NCBI RefSeq assembly: GCF_900112365.1 | Contig: NZ_FOLQ01000006.1 | Coordinates: 62,001 to 126,000 of the forward strand | DNA from: Spirosoma endophyticum | Lineage (GTDB): Bacteria > Bacteroidota > Bacteroidia > Cytophagales > Spirosomataceae | Length of the DNA: 64,000 nt | Direction of reading: 5' to 3' | In this document: positions 7,384-15,640 of the stretch, piece by piece | How the letters are laid out: each line of letters opens with the position of its first letter | How positions within the stretch are numbered: position 1 is the stretch's first letter | The notes under the pieces: model-generated | Database searches by the model: none | Told to the model about the DNA's origin: nothing | What the model saw: the letters and a program-made list of their open reading frames with translations, nothing else | Position numbers and translations under genes: made by a program

Positions 7384-8115
7384 ATGAAGCAATTGAGCTA
7401 CCTTATTGGGTTGCTGTCAATAGCTACGTTAAGTTCTTGTCATACAAGTTATACAGCGCGTAATAGCCATCAAGAACTTCCTACCGACGTAGCTAAAATC
7501 GACCTGCCTTTATCAGAAGGAATAAAAAATAACTACAAGGATTTTGCGAAACTTGGTTATCAGAAAGGAGATAAAATAAAGGATATTACTTTCCTGTCAA
7601 CCGACGGCGCAAAATTTTCACTTTCAGGAATTCTGGAAAATAATAAACCGCTCCTGTTGGTTACAGGCAGTTACACCTGTGACATAAGCCGCCTTAACAT
7701 ACCGGATGTCAATGCATTAACCGCGAGATACCGAGACAAATTAAATATCTATCTTGTTTATACGATTGATGCCCATCCGTCCGATACGATCAGTCCTTAT
7801 TCAAAAAACAATCGAATAGAGATTGCTCCGGCAAATGTTAGAGATCACATTGAAGCGAAACAAGCCAAAACGTATGGAGAAAGGAAGCTGCTTGCGAAAA
7901 AATGGCAACAGAAGAATGCGCTCCTGGCTCCTGTCTTAGTAGACAATCCGACAAATGATTTCTGGTTAGCTTTTGGGCAAGCACCCAATATGGCTTATTT
8001 GATCGAACCTGACGGAACGGTTTATTTTAAACAGGCATGGTTTAAGTTTCCCGATCTGGACGATTCAATTAAGAGGTTACTACGTAATCAGCAGAAGAGC
8101 AGTACCAGCCCTTGA
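7384..8115 (+). CDS. Iodothyronine deiodinase-like thioredoxin-fold lipoprotein
   Basis: A 243-residue lipoprotein (lipobox LSSC, Cys19), so probably facing the periplasm or cell surface. The rest resembles the iodothyronine deiodinase (T4_deiodinase) branch of the thioredoxin fold. LLVTGSYTCD (Cys99) stands where deiodinases have GSCTU. It is followed by YTIDAHPSD (His131), matching the YIxEAHPSD signature, and a helix with YGERKLLAKK. PVLVDNPTNDFWLAFGQAPN and DGTVYFKQ match the deiodinase C-terminal core. The selenocysteine position is a cysteine. The family match is by recognised motifs; substrate and reaction are unknown, and a thiol-based redox role is more likely than deiodination. Lower GC than the neighbours. 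Confidence 0.72.
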   Translation: MKQLSYLIGLLSIATLSSCHTSYTARNSHQELPTDVAKIDLPLSEGIKNNYKDFAKLGYQKGDKIKDITFLSTDGAKFSLSGILENNKPLLLVTGSYTCDISRLNIPDVNALTARYRDKLNIYLVYTIDAHPSDTISPYSKNNRIEIAPANVRDHIEAKQAKTYGERKLLAKKWQQKNALLAPVLVDNPTNDFWLAFGQAPNMAYLIEPDGTVYFKQAWFKFPDLDDSIKRLLRNQQKSSTSP

Positions 8116-8186
8116 TAGGTAAGCTCCCATCAAGTCGAAGCATACATTGACTTGAAAGAGACAGCTTCCACAAGTTACCGTTCAAT

Positions 8187-8227
8187 CAATAGCACCGGAT
8201 TATACCTCATATAATTTGGTGCTATTG
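8187..8227 (+). terminator. Hairpin before the second lipoprotein gene
   Basis: CAATAGCACC and GGTGCTATTG form a 10-base stem followed by CTATTTTTGG. It lies 72 bases after the preceding stop. The T-rich tail also contains TATTTTTG (8229-8236), which would match a Bacteroidota -7 box for the next gene; the two readings cannot be separated here. Confidence 0.55.
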
Positions 8228-8301
8228 CTATTTTTGGAACGTAATAGAGCATAGCATCTCGCTAAACCTTGCTCGATATCCACTAATCTACGTTCCTCTT
8301 C

Positions 8302-8883
8302 ATGAACCTATCTTTTATCAAATCGTTGCTGGCGGTTATGCTGTCAGTAGTGGCCTTATCGTGTGCAGATCACGTAAGCCCGCAAGTTCCTCTCTTACAG
8401 GATTCCTGGATAAGCGGCTGGGATTCCCAGAAAGTACTGACGATTCCCAAAGGCCAGCGGCCCGATCCGTCAACTTATCTGCAAGCCCCCTACATTACGT
8501 ATCAACTGGCCTTATTTAAAAACGGAGCCTCTTACTTAGTCACTAAAAAAGCACTGGATGATTACGGCCGGGAGTTGTTAGGTTACCCGGATAATTCACA
8601 ATTTGTGATGGCGAAACAGGAAATGGATGCGATGTTGTTAAAAACGGCAAAGAACGTAGCGGCTATCGAGGTGGAACTGGGCATTCCGGCCAATAGCTGG
8701 CAGGGCAAACCCTTAGTTCGAATTGATATTCCCAATCCGGAAGAGTTGCACGTCCGTTTACCATCGGGGAATGAGATGGGCACCAACAACCTTTGGTTAC
8801 CCGGCGGCAAATTACCTACGGGTTATTCGGAAGCCGTCGTAGATCGCATTCCGAAAGGAAAGTATACTGAAACAGATTTGTAA
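8302..8883 (+). CDS. Hypothetical lipoprotein
   Basis: I do not recognise a family. The 193-residue protein starts with a signal peptide ending in LSC (Cys21), so it is probably a lipoprotein. The mature part has a central helix (VMAKQEMDAMLLKTAKNVAA) and a C-terminal region rich in Pro and Gly (WLPGGKLPTGYSE). No transmembrane segment or catalytic motif is visible after the signal. It is followed after 8 bases by a small cytoplasmic-looking gene, and both are probably co-transcribed. A secreted polymorphic-toxin fragment with an immunity protein downstream was considered, but nothing in the sequence supports it directly. Confidence 0.65.
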   Translation: MNLSFIKSLLAVMLSVVALSCADHVSPQVPLLQDSWISGWDSQKVLTIPKGQRPDPSTYLQAPYITYQLALFKNGASYLVTKKALDDYGRELLGYPDNSQFVMAKQEMDAMLLKTAKNVAAIEVELGIPANSWQGKPLVRIDIPNPEELHVRLPSGNEMGTNNLWLPGGKLPTGYSEAVVDRIPKGKYTETDL

Positions 8884-8891
8884 TAGAGTAT

Positions 8892-9119
8892 ATGAAAGAA
8901 TTGGCCAAGGAAAGCTGGAACTATAGCTTATTAGAAAGTGAGTCGGGCGATTTTATTTTTAACGTAGTAAGTGGCTCTGTGGGGTTATATGAGATTAAAA
9001 TCTCCCTGACGCCGGACGAGATCAGACGGTACACAAAGGAAGGGAATTCATATCTGGCGATCCTGGCCAACGAAATACGCAGCAACGAATCAAATTTCCA
9101 AACCCGAAAAGTGGCTTAA
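8892..9119 (+). CDS. Small hypothetical protein
   Basis: A 75-residue protein of unknown function without a signal peptide or membrane segment. The first half looks like two or three beta strands (WNYSLLESESGDFIFNVV, VGLYEIKISL). The second half is a helix rich in charged residues (TPDEIRRYTKEG). It lies 8 bases after the hypothetical lipoprotein and is followed by a convergent terminator, so it ends this unit. Size and position directly after a secreted protein would fit an immunity or chaperone partner, but this is speculation. Confidence 0.6.
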   Translation: MKELAKESWNYSLLESESGDFIFNVVSGSVGLYEIKISLTPDEIRRYTKEGNSYLAILANEIRSNESNFQTRKVA

Positions 9120-9142
9120 ACGAGTAGCTGGTGGGGTTTCGA

Positions 9143-9173
9143 TCGCTGACAAAGCTCAGCACTTTGTCAGCGA
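9143..9173. terminator. Bidirectional terminator before oxyR 3' end
   Basis: TCGCTGACAAAG pairs with CTTTGTCAGCGA around a 7-base loop, between the convergent genes ending at 9119 and 9167. The right arm overlaps the last codons of oxyR. Confidence 0.7.
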
Positions 9174-10081
9174 TTGATACTTTGTTGCTTCGGAACGTAT
9201 GCCAGTATGCAGGTCTTCAATACGTCAATCAGTCGAGTCTTGACCTGCTCGCGGTTTACAGCCAGGCATACTTCACGAGTGGGCTCTGGAAACTGGAAGT
9301 TCCGTATGTATTTTTTGCGATCCTCCGAGAGTTCGACCACCGCCAGTTCGGGCAAAATGGTGATGCCGCCGTTCCGGTCAACCATCCGCATCAGGGTTTC
9401 GATGCTTCCTGACTTATAGTTAAAACTGCTGCCAAATGTGCTGTTTCGGCTCAATTCGCAGAGTTTCTGGATTTGAGTACGGAAACAATGGCCTTCTTCC
9501 AGCAACCAAAGTTCATTGGGTTCTATATCACTGGGCAAAATATACTGCTTATTATACAGCATCGTTTTTTCCGAGACATAGGCGTAAAACCTCTCTTTAT
9601 AAAGCGGGATTTCCTGCAACGCCGGATCGTCTGACAGCGAGGCAACAATGCCTACGTCCAGGTTACCCGTTTTTAGCTCATTGACGATTCGTTCGGTGAT
9701 CATTTCCGAAATGTGCAGACGAATTTCGGGGTACTGCTGAATAAACGCTTGCACAAAATGCGGTAGTAAATAAGGAGCAATGGTAGGAATCACACCGATT
9801 TTTAGCTCACCCGATAAATCTCCGTTATAATGTCGGGCCAGTTCATTCAGCCGACCTGCCTCGCGAAGAATCACTTTACCCTGATCAATAAGTTGCCGCC
9901 CAATGGGTGTCGGAATAATGGGTTGCTTGGTGCGATCAAAAATCTTTACACCCAGTTCCTCTTCCAGTTTTTTGATCATCATGGACAGGGTAGGCTGAGT
10001 GACATTGCAATGGTCTGCGGCCTGAACAAAATGACGAAAATTATCGACGGCGGTAATGTATTCTAACTGCTGGATATTCAT
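9167..10081 (-). CDS. oxyR: Hydrogen peroxide-sensing regulator OxyR
   Basis: A 304-residue LysR-family transcription factor that activates peroxide-defence genes when oxidised. Residues 1-60 form the winged helix-turn-helix (AADHCNVTQPTLSMMIKKLEE), and residues from about 90 form the periplasmic-binding-protein-like sensor domain. The redox cysteines are at 199 (EEGHCFR) and 208 (QKLCEL), the same numbers as the E. coli pair, which sets it apart from other LysR proteins. No katG, ahpC or dps gene is adjacent in this window, so its targets lie elsewhere. The gene is divergent from nothing: the next minus-strand gene starts 200 bases downstream of its own promoter region. Confidence 0.9.
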   Translation of the reverse strand: MNIQQLEYITAVDNFRHFVQAADHCNVTQPTLSMMIKKLEEELGVKIFDRTKQPIIPTPIGRQLIDQGKVILREAGRLNELARHYNGDLSGELKIGVIPTIAPYLLPHFVQAFIQQYPEIRLHISEMITERIVNELKTGNLDVGIVASLSDDPALQEIPLYKERFYAYVSEKTMLYNKQYILPSDIEPNELWLLEEGHCFRTQIQKLCELSRNSTFGSSFNYKSGSIETLMRMVDRNGGITILPELAVVELSEDRKKYIRNFQFPEPTREVCLAVNREQVKTRLIDVLKTCILAYVPKQQSINR

Positions 10082-10263
10082 TGGATAAGCGAATGCTACT
10101 TGATTTGTTATGTCTACAGCCCGAACAAATCACTAAAACGATATAGACATAGTGATTTAGATCACAAAAATCATCAATAATATCTATAGAAACACAAAAA
10201 ACATCAGCTTGAACTAGGTGAATTTATCTGGCGTAGCCAAGTGCATACATCTGACAACAAAAA

Positions 10264-10290
10264 GGCCAGTTGCTACGTAGCGACTGGCCC
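10264..10290 (-). terminator. Terminator after the outer-membrane receptor gene
   Basis: GGCCAGT and ACTGGCC flank TGCTACGTAGCG, which itself folds back on GCT/AGC, giving an almost continuous stem. It is bounded by A-runs and T-runs and lies 23 bases past the receptor stop. It contains the over-represented GCTACGT word on both strands. Confidence 0.75.
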
Positions 10291-10312
10291 TTTTCTATAA
10301 ACTTACTCTTAT

Positions 10313-13288
10313 CTATTGGTTCCGTCTGCCACCTCCTCCCTGACCGCGTTGCCCCCCCTGCCCCCTGGTTGGCTGGCTGAAGGGGTCTCTCGGTGGTGTA
10401 ACCCCTGCATTAAACTTGCGCAGGTTATACACGAAGCTGATCATAAAATAGCGGTTCAGCACGCGGCTTCGCACTTCCTCCGTGTACGTATCCGTTACGT
10501 TCCGCACGATGCTCTGGTTCTGGTTCAGCAAATCGAACGCCTGAAACCGCAACTCCCCCTGATTTTGCTTGAACAACTGCCGGGCCAGCGTTGCATTCCA
10601 GAGCGTATACGACTGGTTGAAGCTGGCCGAGCTACCGCCGTAATGGTTGTAATAAACATTGGTCGAGAAGGTAAACTTGAGCGGCAATTGGTAGTAGACA
10701 TCGAGCGTAACCGTCTGGTTCAGGAAGGTCGTATTCTGCTGCGGCTGCAACGAATATTTAGCCGATTGCCAATTGATATTGCCCGACAGGTTCAGGTCTA
10801 ATTTCTCCGTAAAATTTGAGCTTATCGTAGCGCCCTGACCAATCAGCCAGTTTGTAGCCCGGTTCGATTGTCTATTTATGAAGCTCGTTCCCTGATTGTG
10901 CGTCAGGTTGGTCGATAGATTCAAATTGGTTTTCTGCGCCCCTAACTTAAGCGGCCGACCCAGTACCAGCGACCCGTTGATAGTATAGTAGCCATTGGTA
11001 TTCACGGGTGTGGTTGTCTGTGCGCCCGTTGACGTGAACTCCGTTGAATTGACGATTTTATTATCCGTCCGACTCGCATTCAGAAAGACAAACGTATTAC
11101 GGAATGTGGCCGCATCGAACCGGTTGTAATTCAGCGATATGGTATGCGCGTATTCGGGTTGCAGAGCAGCATTACCGTTCTGAATATTAAGCGGATTCGT
11201 ATTATTCGCTACCGGTTGCAACTGATTAACTGACGGTGCGTTGACACGGGTCCGATAGTTCAGACGTAACGTCCGGCTCTTACCAAAATTATAGGTGAAT
11301 AAGGCGTTGGGCAACAGATTCGAAAACGACCGATTCAGGCTTCTCTCCTGACTGCTCAGGTTGTCAGAATTGAGACTTGCCTGCTGGGCATCCAGCCCAA
11401 ACGCGTACGTGTATTTCAGCCTTTTTGTCTGCCACGTCAGTCCTCCCCGATTCGTTATATAATCGTTTATGAAGTTGTTACTCAGTTGGGGATTCAACTG
11501 ATCGTACTGATTTGTCAGGCCATTGAAATCATTGACTGCCCGGTTCGACGTATTGTGATTGTCCGACAGATTATAATGAAACTCAAGTGTTTGACGTAGC
11601 GAAAGCGGCTCGGTATAACTTACGTTGATCGTGTTGGTCATCGAACGCGTTTGCTGATTGTTGCGCTGGTTGATGGTCTGCGTGGTGATGCCCGTTATCG
11701 TGTCTTTTGTGATAATGCCAGACGTCAGACTAGTCGATGATCCATTAAACTGATTGACCGACTTATTGATCCCTTCGTTATTCTGGTTGTTAGCCCCGAT
11801 CGTCCAGTTCACCGAAAAACTTCGGCCTTTCTTGCGAAACTTACGAAACAGCAGCAACGAGTTATTTCCCGTAAAACCGTTGCCTGCCGAGGTATAATTG
11901 GTCACGCTCGAATTGGCCATGACACCTTCATTGGTGACGGTTCTCGCTTCACTTTGATTGTTGTAGTCTGAATTTATCCACGAAAGGCTCGGAATAACCC
12001 GGATTGTTGTCAATGAATCAATCCGGTAATCGAGCCGGAGATTGACCCGCTGATTGGTATTGGTATTGTCGGAACCATTGGTCTGATCGCGTACAAATCC
12101 GGCATCAGGCCGGGTCGTTGTGCCCGACGTACCACTGGGAATTACGTTTTCCCGATGACTTTGCTGGTTGGTGAGCGTGTTGGTATTGCTGGCATTATAG
12201 CTGCTGACAACGTCAACTTTTTTGCCCCAGCCATCCCGATAATTAATACCTGCGGCCCATGACTGTGTGATGGCGTTGCTGCCCACCTGGCCCGCTCCAT
12301 TACCACTTCCGCCACCGGCGCCACCCCGCACTACGTTGCTGCCCCCTCCGCCACCCTGGCCCTGGCCTGCCCCACCGAAGTTATTGCCGAGGCCTAAATC
12401 ACTCGCCGTAAAGCCCTGCTGGTTGACGTTATTGGCCATACCCAGCACCGAAATCTGGCGGCCATTATTAAACTGGTTCAGACTCACCCGACCCGAATAA
12501 CGAGCGTCATCACCGGGTTTTGGACCAGCCCCAATGGTCTGCTGGCCGAACGAACCTTTTCGTTTATCCTTTTTGGTCGTAATGTTGATCGTCTTCTCGC
12601 GGTCGCCGTCGTCCACGCCCGAAAAAGCGGACTGTTCCGATGATTGGTCGAAAAGCTGCACTTTGTCGATAATATCGGCGGGAAGATTTCGGGTAGCCAT
12701 TTTTGGATCATTACCAAAGAATGGTTTACCATCGACCAGTATTTTTGTAATGGATTGTCCCTGTGCTTTCACATTCCCGTCTCGGTCGACCTCAACACCC
12801 GGCAGTTTCTTGAGCAAATCCTCGACCTGCGCGTTGGGCCTGGTTTTAAACGATCCGGCATTGAATTCCAGCGTATCACCTTTCACAGCGATGGGTGCGC
12901 GTTCGCCCTGTACCGACACTTCTGTAAGGGTTTGCGATTGCGCTACTATATCTATGGTTCCGGCGTCGGCAATGGGATCGTCTTTCGTGACAGAAATACG
13001 TTTGGCACGGCCACGGTAACCTACATACGTTACCAGCAACCGGTATTGCCCTTCCGCTACTTTCAGAAATTCAAACTTCCCGTCGCCATCCGTAATGCCG
13101 AACGAAACGAGCGACGAATCTTTACCCGATAACAACGATACCGACGCTTCCATGAGCGGTTTCCGACTCACCGAATCCACAACGGCGCCCCGGATAGTTT
13201 GCGCGAAGCCGTTAGTACTGAGTACAGTGAAATGTAAGATGCATAATGCGCTCCACAGCAGCCATCTGGTAACTGTTCGTCTTTTCAT
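10313..13288 (-). CDS. Outer-membrane beta-barrel receptor with carboxypeptidase-regulatory N-domain
   Basis: A large outer-membrane receptor of the TonB-dependent type (991 residues from the start at 13288, 1002 from an alternative ATG at 13321). A signal peptide ending in FAQT is followed by a CarboxypepD_reg-like domain (about 30-110, IRGAVVDSVSRKPL). Next comes a plug-like region (VEDLLKKLPGVEV, ILVDGKPFFGNDP) and then a long barrel rich in Asn/Thr/Ser with repeated aromatic strands. A Gly-rich insertion near residue 320 and a Gly/Arg/Gln-rich C-terminal tail are unusual for a barrel that normally ends in an aromatic residue. The type is the 'outer membrane beta-barrel family' rather than a SusC. 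It is downstream of a GLPGLI protein, 36 to 69 bases away on the same strand. Ligand unknown. Confidence 0.85.
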   Translation of the reverse strand: MKRRTVTRWLLWSALCILHFTVLSTNGFAQTIRGAVVDSVSRKPLMEASVSLLSGKDSSLVSFGITDGDGKFEFLKVAEGQYRLLVTYVGYRGRAKRISVTKDDPIADAGTIDIVAQSQTLTEVSVQGERAPIAVKGDTLEFNAGSFKTRPNAQVEDLLKKLPGVEVDRDGNVKAQGQSITKILVDGKPFFGNDPKMATRNLPADIIDKVQLFDQSSEQSAFSGVDDGDREKTINITTKKDKRKGSFGQQTIGAGPKPGDDARYSGRVSLNQFNNGRQISVLGMANNVNQQGFTASDLGLGNNFGGAGQGQGGGGGSNVVRGGAGGGSGNGAGQVGSNAITQSWAAGINYRDGWGKKVDVVSSYNASNTNTLTNQQSHRENVIPSGTSGTTTRPDAGFVRDQTNGSDNTNTNQRVNLRLDYRIDSLTTIRVIPSLSWINSDYNNQSEARTVTNEGVMANSSVTNYTSAGNGFTGNNSLLLFRKFRKKGRSFSVNWTIGANNQNNEGINKSVNQFNGSSTSLTSGIITKDTITGITTQTINQRNNQQTRSMTNTINVSYTEPLSLRQTLEFHYNLSDNHNTSNRAVNDFNGLTNQYDQLNPQLSNNFINDYITNRGGLTWQTKRLKYTYAFGLDAQQASLNSDNLSSQERSLNRSFSNLLPNALFTYNFGKSRTLRLNYRTRVNAPSVNQLQPVANNTNPLNIQNGNAALQPEYAHTISLNYNRFDAATFRNTFVFLNASRTDNKIVNSTEFTSTGAQTTTPVNTNGYYTINGSLVLGRPLKLGAQKTNLNLSTNLTHNQGTSFINRQSNRATNWLIGQGATISSNFTEKLDLNLSGNINWQSAKYSLQPQQNTTFLNQTVTLDVYYQLPLKFTFSTNVYYNHYGGSSASFNQSYTLWNATLARQLFKQNQGELRFQAFDLLNQNQSIVRNVTDTYTEEVRSRVLNRYFMISFVYNLRKFNAGVTPPRDPFSQPTRGQGGQRGQGGGGRRNQ

Positions 13289-13357
13289 TACACGTTGGGG
13301 GCCACGCGGTCCATTTTTCATTTTACTTTGTACATTTTCAGCTAGTAATCATTTCAC

Positions 13358-14191
13358 TTAATTGCGACCCTGAAAGCCGCCATTCTGCATCATTTTCTGC
13401 CTGAAATCGGCCATGCCTTTCCGGCGAAGTTGTTCCATTTCCTCCGACGTAACGGTTTTTGCATCCGCTGGCGGCTGAACGGCACTGGCAGCAACGGCTT
13501 CCATCGAGATACCGGTTGCCTTGTAGGATTCATTATCCGATTCAATCAGCAAGACCACGCCTTGAGGAGGTGTCAGATCGGCAACGGGCGAGTAGGTAAA
13601 CGGCAAATCAGTGGTATACCAAATCGTATAAGGCAACTTCCGGTGCGTAGCGGTCGCTTTGTGGCACACATAACCCGCAATTTTCTTGGTTTTATCACTA
13701 GCTACCCAATCCGTCGCGGCTGGCATGGGTTTTTCAGAGCGATACGTCTCTTTCGTTACCGAATCTTTCTTTACCGTTAACAGGTCGATTCGCTTCCGAT
13801 TGGCCAGGTCCAGAAAGGTTTCCTGTTCAAAAGGCGGGCTCATACGTGGGCCTGTTCGCTGTGGCCGCTGGCCATCTCCGCCCGCTGCACCATCCGCTTG
13901 CCGACGGAACATCATGCCTTGCGGACGGTCGCGTTCTTCCTTGGCCATCGTGCCGGAGAAAACGAGCTTCTGGGTGAACGAGATTACTTCAGGAGCACCT
14001 TCGGGCGCATCAGGTGCGCCGGGGCTTCCCGGCCGAACTTCCTGCCCATTGATGTTCATGCGCATCTGCGACCGATCAATCTGACGCATGCCTTCATACG
14101 TAATTTTACCAGATGCCGAGGCCGTTGTCTGGGCGTACAGCGTCGTGGACAATAGACTAGCCACGAGTGCGGAGAATAGGTATTTTTTCAT
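13358..14191 (-). CDS. GLPGLI-family secreted protein
   Basis: A 277-residue exported protein (signal peptide ending in LYAQT). It matches the GLPGLI family by SGKITYEGMRQ at the start, TKKIAGYVCHKATATH in the centre and IWYTTDLPFTYSP. The motif that names the family is degenerate here: TPPQGVVLLIE stands where GLPGLI-LE is expected. It also carries a Pro/Gly/Arg-rich insertion (about 55-120) and a Met/Arg/Gln/Gly-rich tail, both similar in composition to the tails of the receptor that follows. GLPGLI genes are often found next to TonB-dependent receptors of this class, and the pair here is probably one operon. Function of the family is unknown; a periplasmic or surface accessory of the receptor is the obvious inference. 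Confidence 0.82.
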   Translation of the reverse strand: MKKYLFSALVASLLSTTLYAQTTASASGKITYEGMRQIDRSQMRMNINGQEVRPGSPGAPDAPEGAPEVISFTQKLVFSGTMAKEERDRPQGMMFRRQADGAAGGDGQRPQRTGPRMSPPFEQETFLDLANRKRIDLLTVKKDSVTKETYRSEKPMPAATDWVASDKTKKIAGYVCHKATATHRKLPYTIWYTTDLPFTYSPVADLTPPQGVVLLIESDNESYKATGISMEAVAASAVQPPADAKTVTSEEMEQLRRKGMADFRQKMMQNGGFQGRN

Positions 14192-14312
14192 GGTAGAATG
14201 AGCAATTGATATAGTAAACGTTGCACAAAATTCTCAACTCTCAGACAAAATCTTGTTAAATGCAGTTAAATCGGTGTTAAATCGGCTTTTTAAGCCACTG
14301 AATGTCTGCTTT

Positions 14313-15062
14313 ATGACACCCAAACGCATTATTTCGCTTGTGCCATCGCAAACCGAACTACTCTTCGATCTCGGTCTTGACGAAAAGATTAGCGGCATAA
14401 CGAAATTTTGTATTCACCCCGCTACTAAAGTTAAGGACAAAGTGATCGTAGGCGGCACCAAAACCCTGAACATCAACAAGATTCAGTCGTTACGTCCCGA
14501 TCTGATTATTGCGAATAAAGAAGAAAATACGCGTGAAGAAATTGAGGAGCTTCAACGTCAATACGTTGTTCATATCACCGATGTGGTAAGCCTGCCCGAT
14601 GCGCTGGCCATGATTCGGGACGTGGGGAAATTAGTGGGGAAAAGCTCCGAAGCTGAACACATAGCCCAAACTATAGAGACAACTCTATGCCCCCTGCCGG
14701 TTGCCCCTCGCCCATCAGTCGCTTACTTCATCTGGCGCAGGCCGTATATGGTGGCGGCTAATGCTACGTTCATTCACTCGATGCTCGAAGTCGCTGGTTT
14801 TCAGAACGTTTTTGCCGATCGAACGCGCTATCCAGAAATCACGCCCGACGATCTGAAAGCAGCCCAGCCCGACTTGATTTTCCTATCGTCAGAACCATAT
14901 CCGTTTTCAGACAAACACGTCGCTGAAGTTCAGGCAATCTGCCCATTGGCACACGTAGTGGTTGTGGATGGCGAGTTGTTTTCGTGGTATGGCAGCCGGT
15001 TGTTGCGGGCATCAGACTATTTTAGGAACTTGCGTAACGAAATCGCCCGATACAGTTCATGA
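14313..15062 (+). CDS. BtuF-like helical-backbone metal receptor, no signal peptide
   Basis: A 249-residue protein related to the substrate-binding proteins of vitamin B12 and siderophore ABC transporters. Landmarks are RIISLVPSQTELLFDLGL, the central LRPDLIIANKEEN, and the C-terminal half with FIHSMLEVAGFQNVFADRTRYPEIT and QPDLIFLSSEPYPF. The ATG at 14313 is preferred because the family similarity begins right after it; an ATG at 14253 adds 20 residues that do not look like an export signal. Without a signal peptide it is predicted to be cytoplasmic, which is odd for this fold but known in Bacteroidota. No ABC permease or ATPase is nearby. It overlaps the next gene by four bases (ATGA), so the two are translationally coupled. 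Confidence 0.82.
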   Translation: MTPKRIISLVPSQTELLFDLGLDEKISGITKFCIHPATKVKDKVIVGGTKTLNINKIQSLRPDLIIANKEENTREEIEELQRQYVVHITDVVSLPDALAMIRDVGKLVGKSSEAEHIAQTIETTLCPLPVAPRPSVAYFIWRRPYMVAANATFIHSMLEVAGFQNVFADRTRYPEITPDDLKAAQPDLIFLSSEPYPFSDKHVAEVQAICPLAHVVVVDGELFSWYGSRLLRASDYFRNLRNEIARYSS

Positions 15063-15640
15063 TTACCGACATCTCACAACTCGATCCTAACGGCACCTAT
15101 ACGTATGCGGACTACCTGAAATGGCAGTTCGACGAAAGCGTTGAGCTGATCAAGGGGAAAATTTATCGAATGTCGCCAGCGCCTAAACGGGCACACCAAC
15201 TAGCTGTAAGCCATCTACTTGTTGACATTAGCCTTCATTTTAGCAACGATAGTTGTCAAATCTATACGGCTCCGTTCGATGTACGTTTGCCTGTGCGTAA
15301 TGAACGTAAGCCCGACCAATTGCATACAGTTGTGCAGCCCGACATTTGCGTGATATGCGATCTCAGCAAATTAGACGATAACGGGTGCCTGGGTGCTCCC
15401 GATTGGGTTATCGAGATTATATCCCCCCGAACGGCCAGGAACGACTTCAACGATAAATTTAATCTATACCAGGAGTCGGGCGTACGCGAATACTGGATTG
15501 TTCAGCCTAAAGAAAAGGCGGTTAACGTTTACGTATTGGAAGATGGGGAGTACGCCTTAGTAGACGTCTATGAATCGGGTGAGATTCCCAGTTGCCTTTT
15601 CCCCGACCTGCTTGTTTCACACGATCGTATTTTTCGGTAA
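15059..15640 (+). CDS. Uma2-family (DUF820) putative endonuclease
   Basis: A 193-residue protein of the Uma2 family, which has a PD-(D/E)XK nuclease fold. Visible signatures are YADYLKW, ELIKGKIYRMSPAPKRAHQ near the start, then VVQPDICVICD and PDWVIEIISP, whose Asp and Glu-x-Ile are the nuclease core. KFNLYQESGVREYWIVQP completes the fold, with the final strand VNVYVLEDGEY. All usual acidic residues are present. It overlaps the metal-receptor gene by four bases and is followed immediately by an araC-type gene. Uma2 proteins are abundant in cyanobacteria and Bacteroidota; the cellular substrate is not established. Confidence 0.88.
   Translation: MITDISQLDPNGTYTYADYLKWQFDESVELIKGKIYRMSPAPKRAHQLAVSHLLVDISLHFSNDSCQIYTAPFDVRLPVRNERKPDQLHTVVQPDICVICDLSKLDDNGCLGAPDWVIEIISPRTARNDFNDKFNLYQESGVREYWIVQPKEKAVNVYVLEDGEYALVDVYESGEIPSCLFPDLLVSHDRIFR

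Noticed and set aside
6347..9119. A complete integrative element around hicBA
   Set aside because: No integrase, recombinase, transposase or mobilisation gene is present, and the flanking repeat reaches only to 6892.
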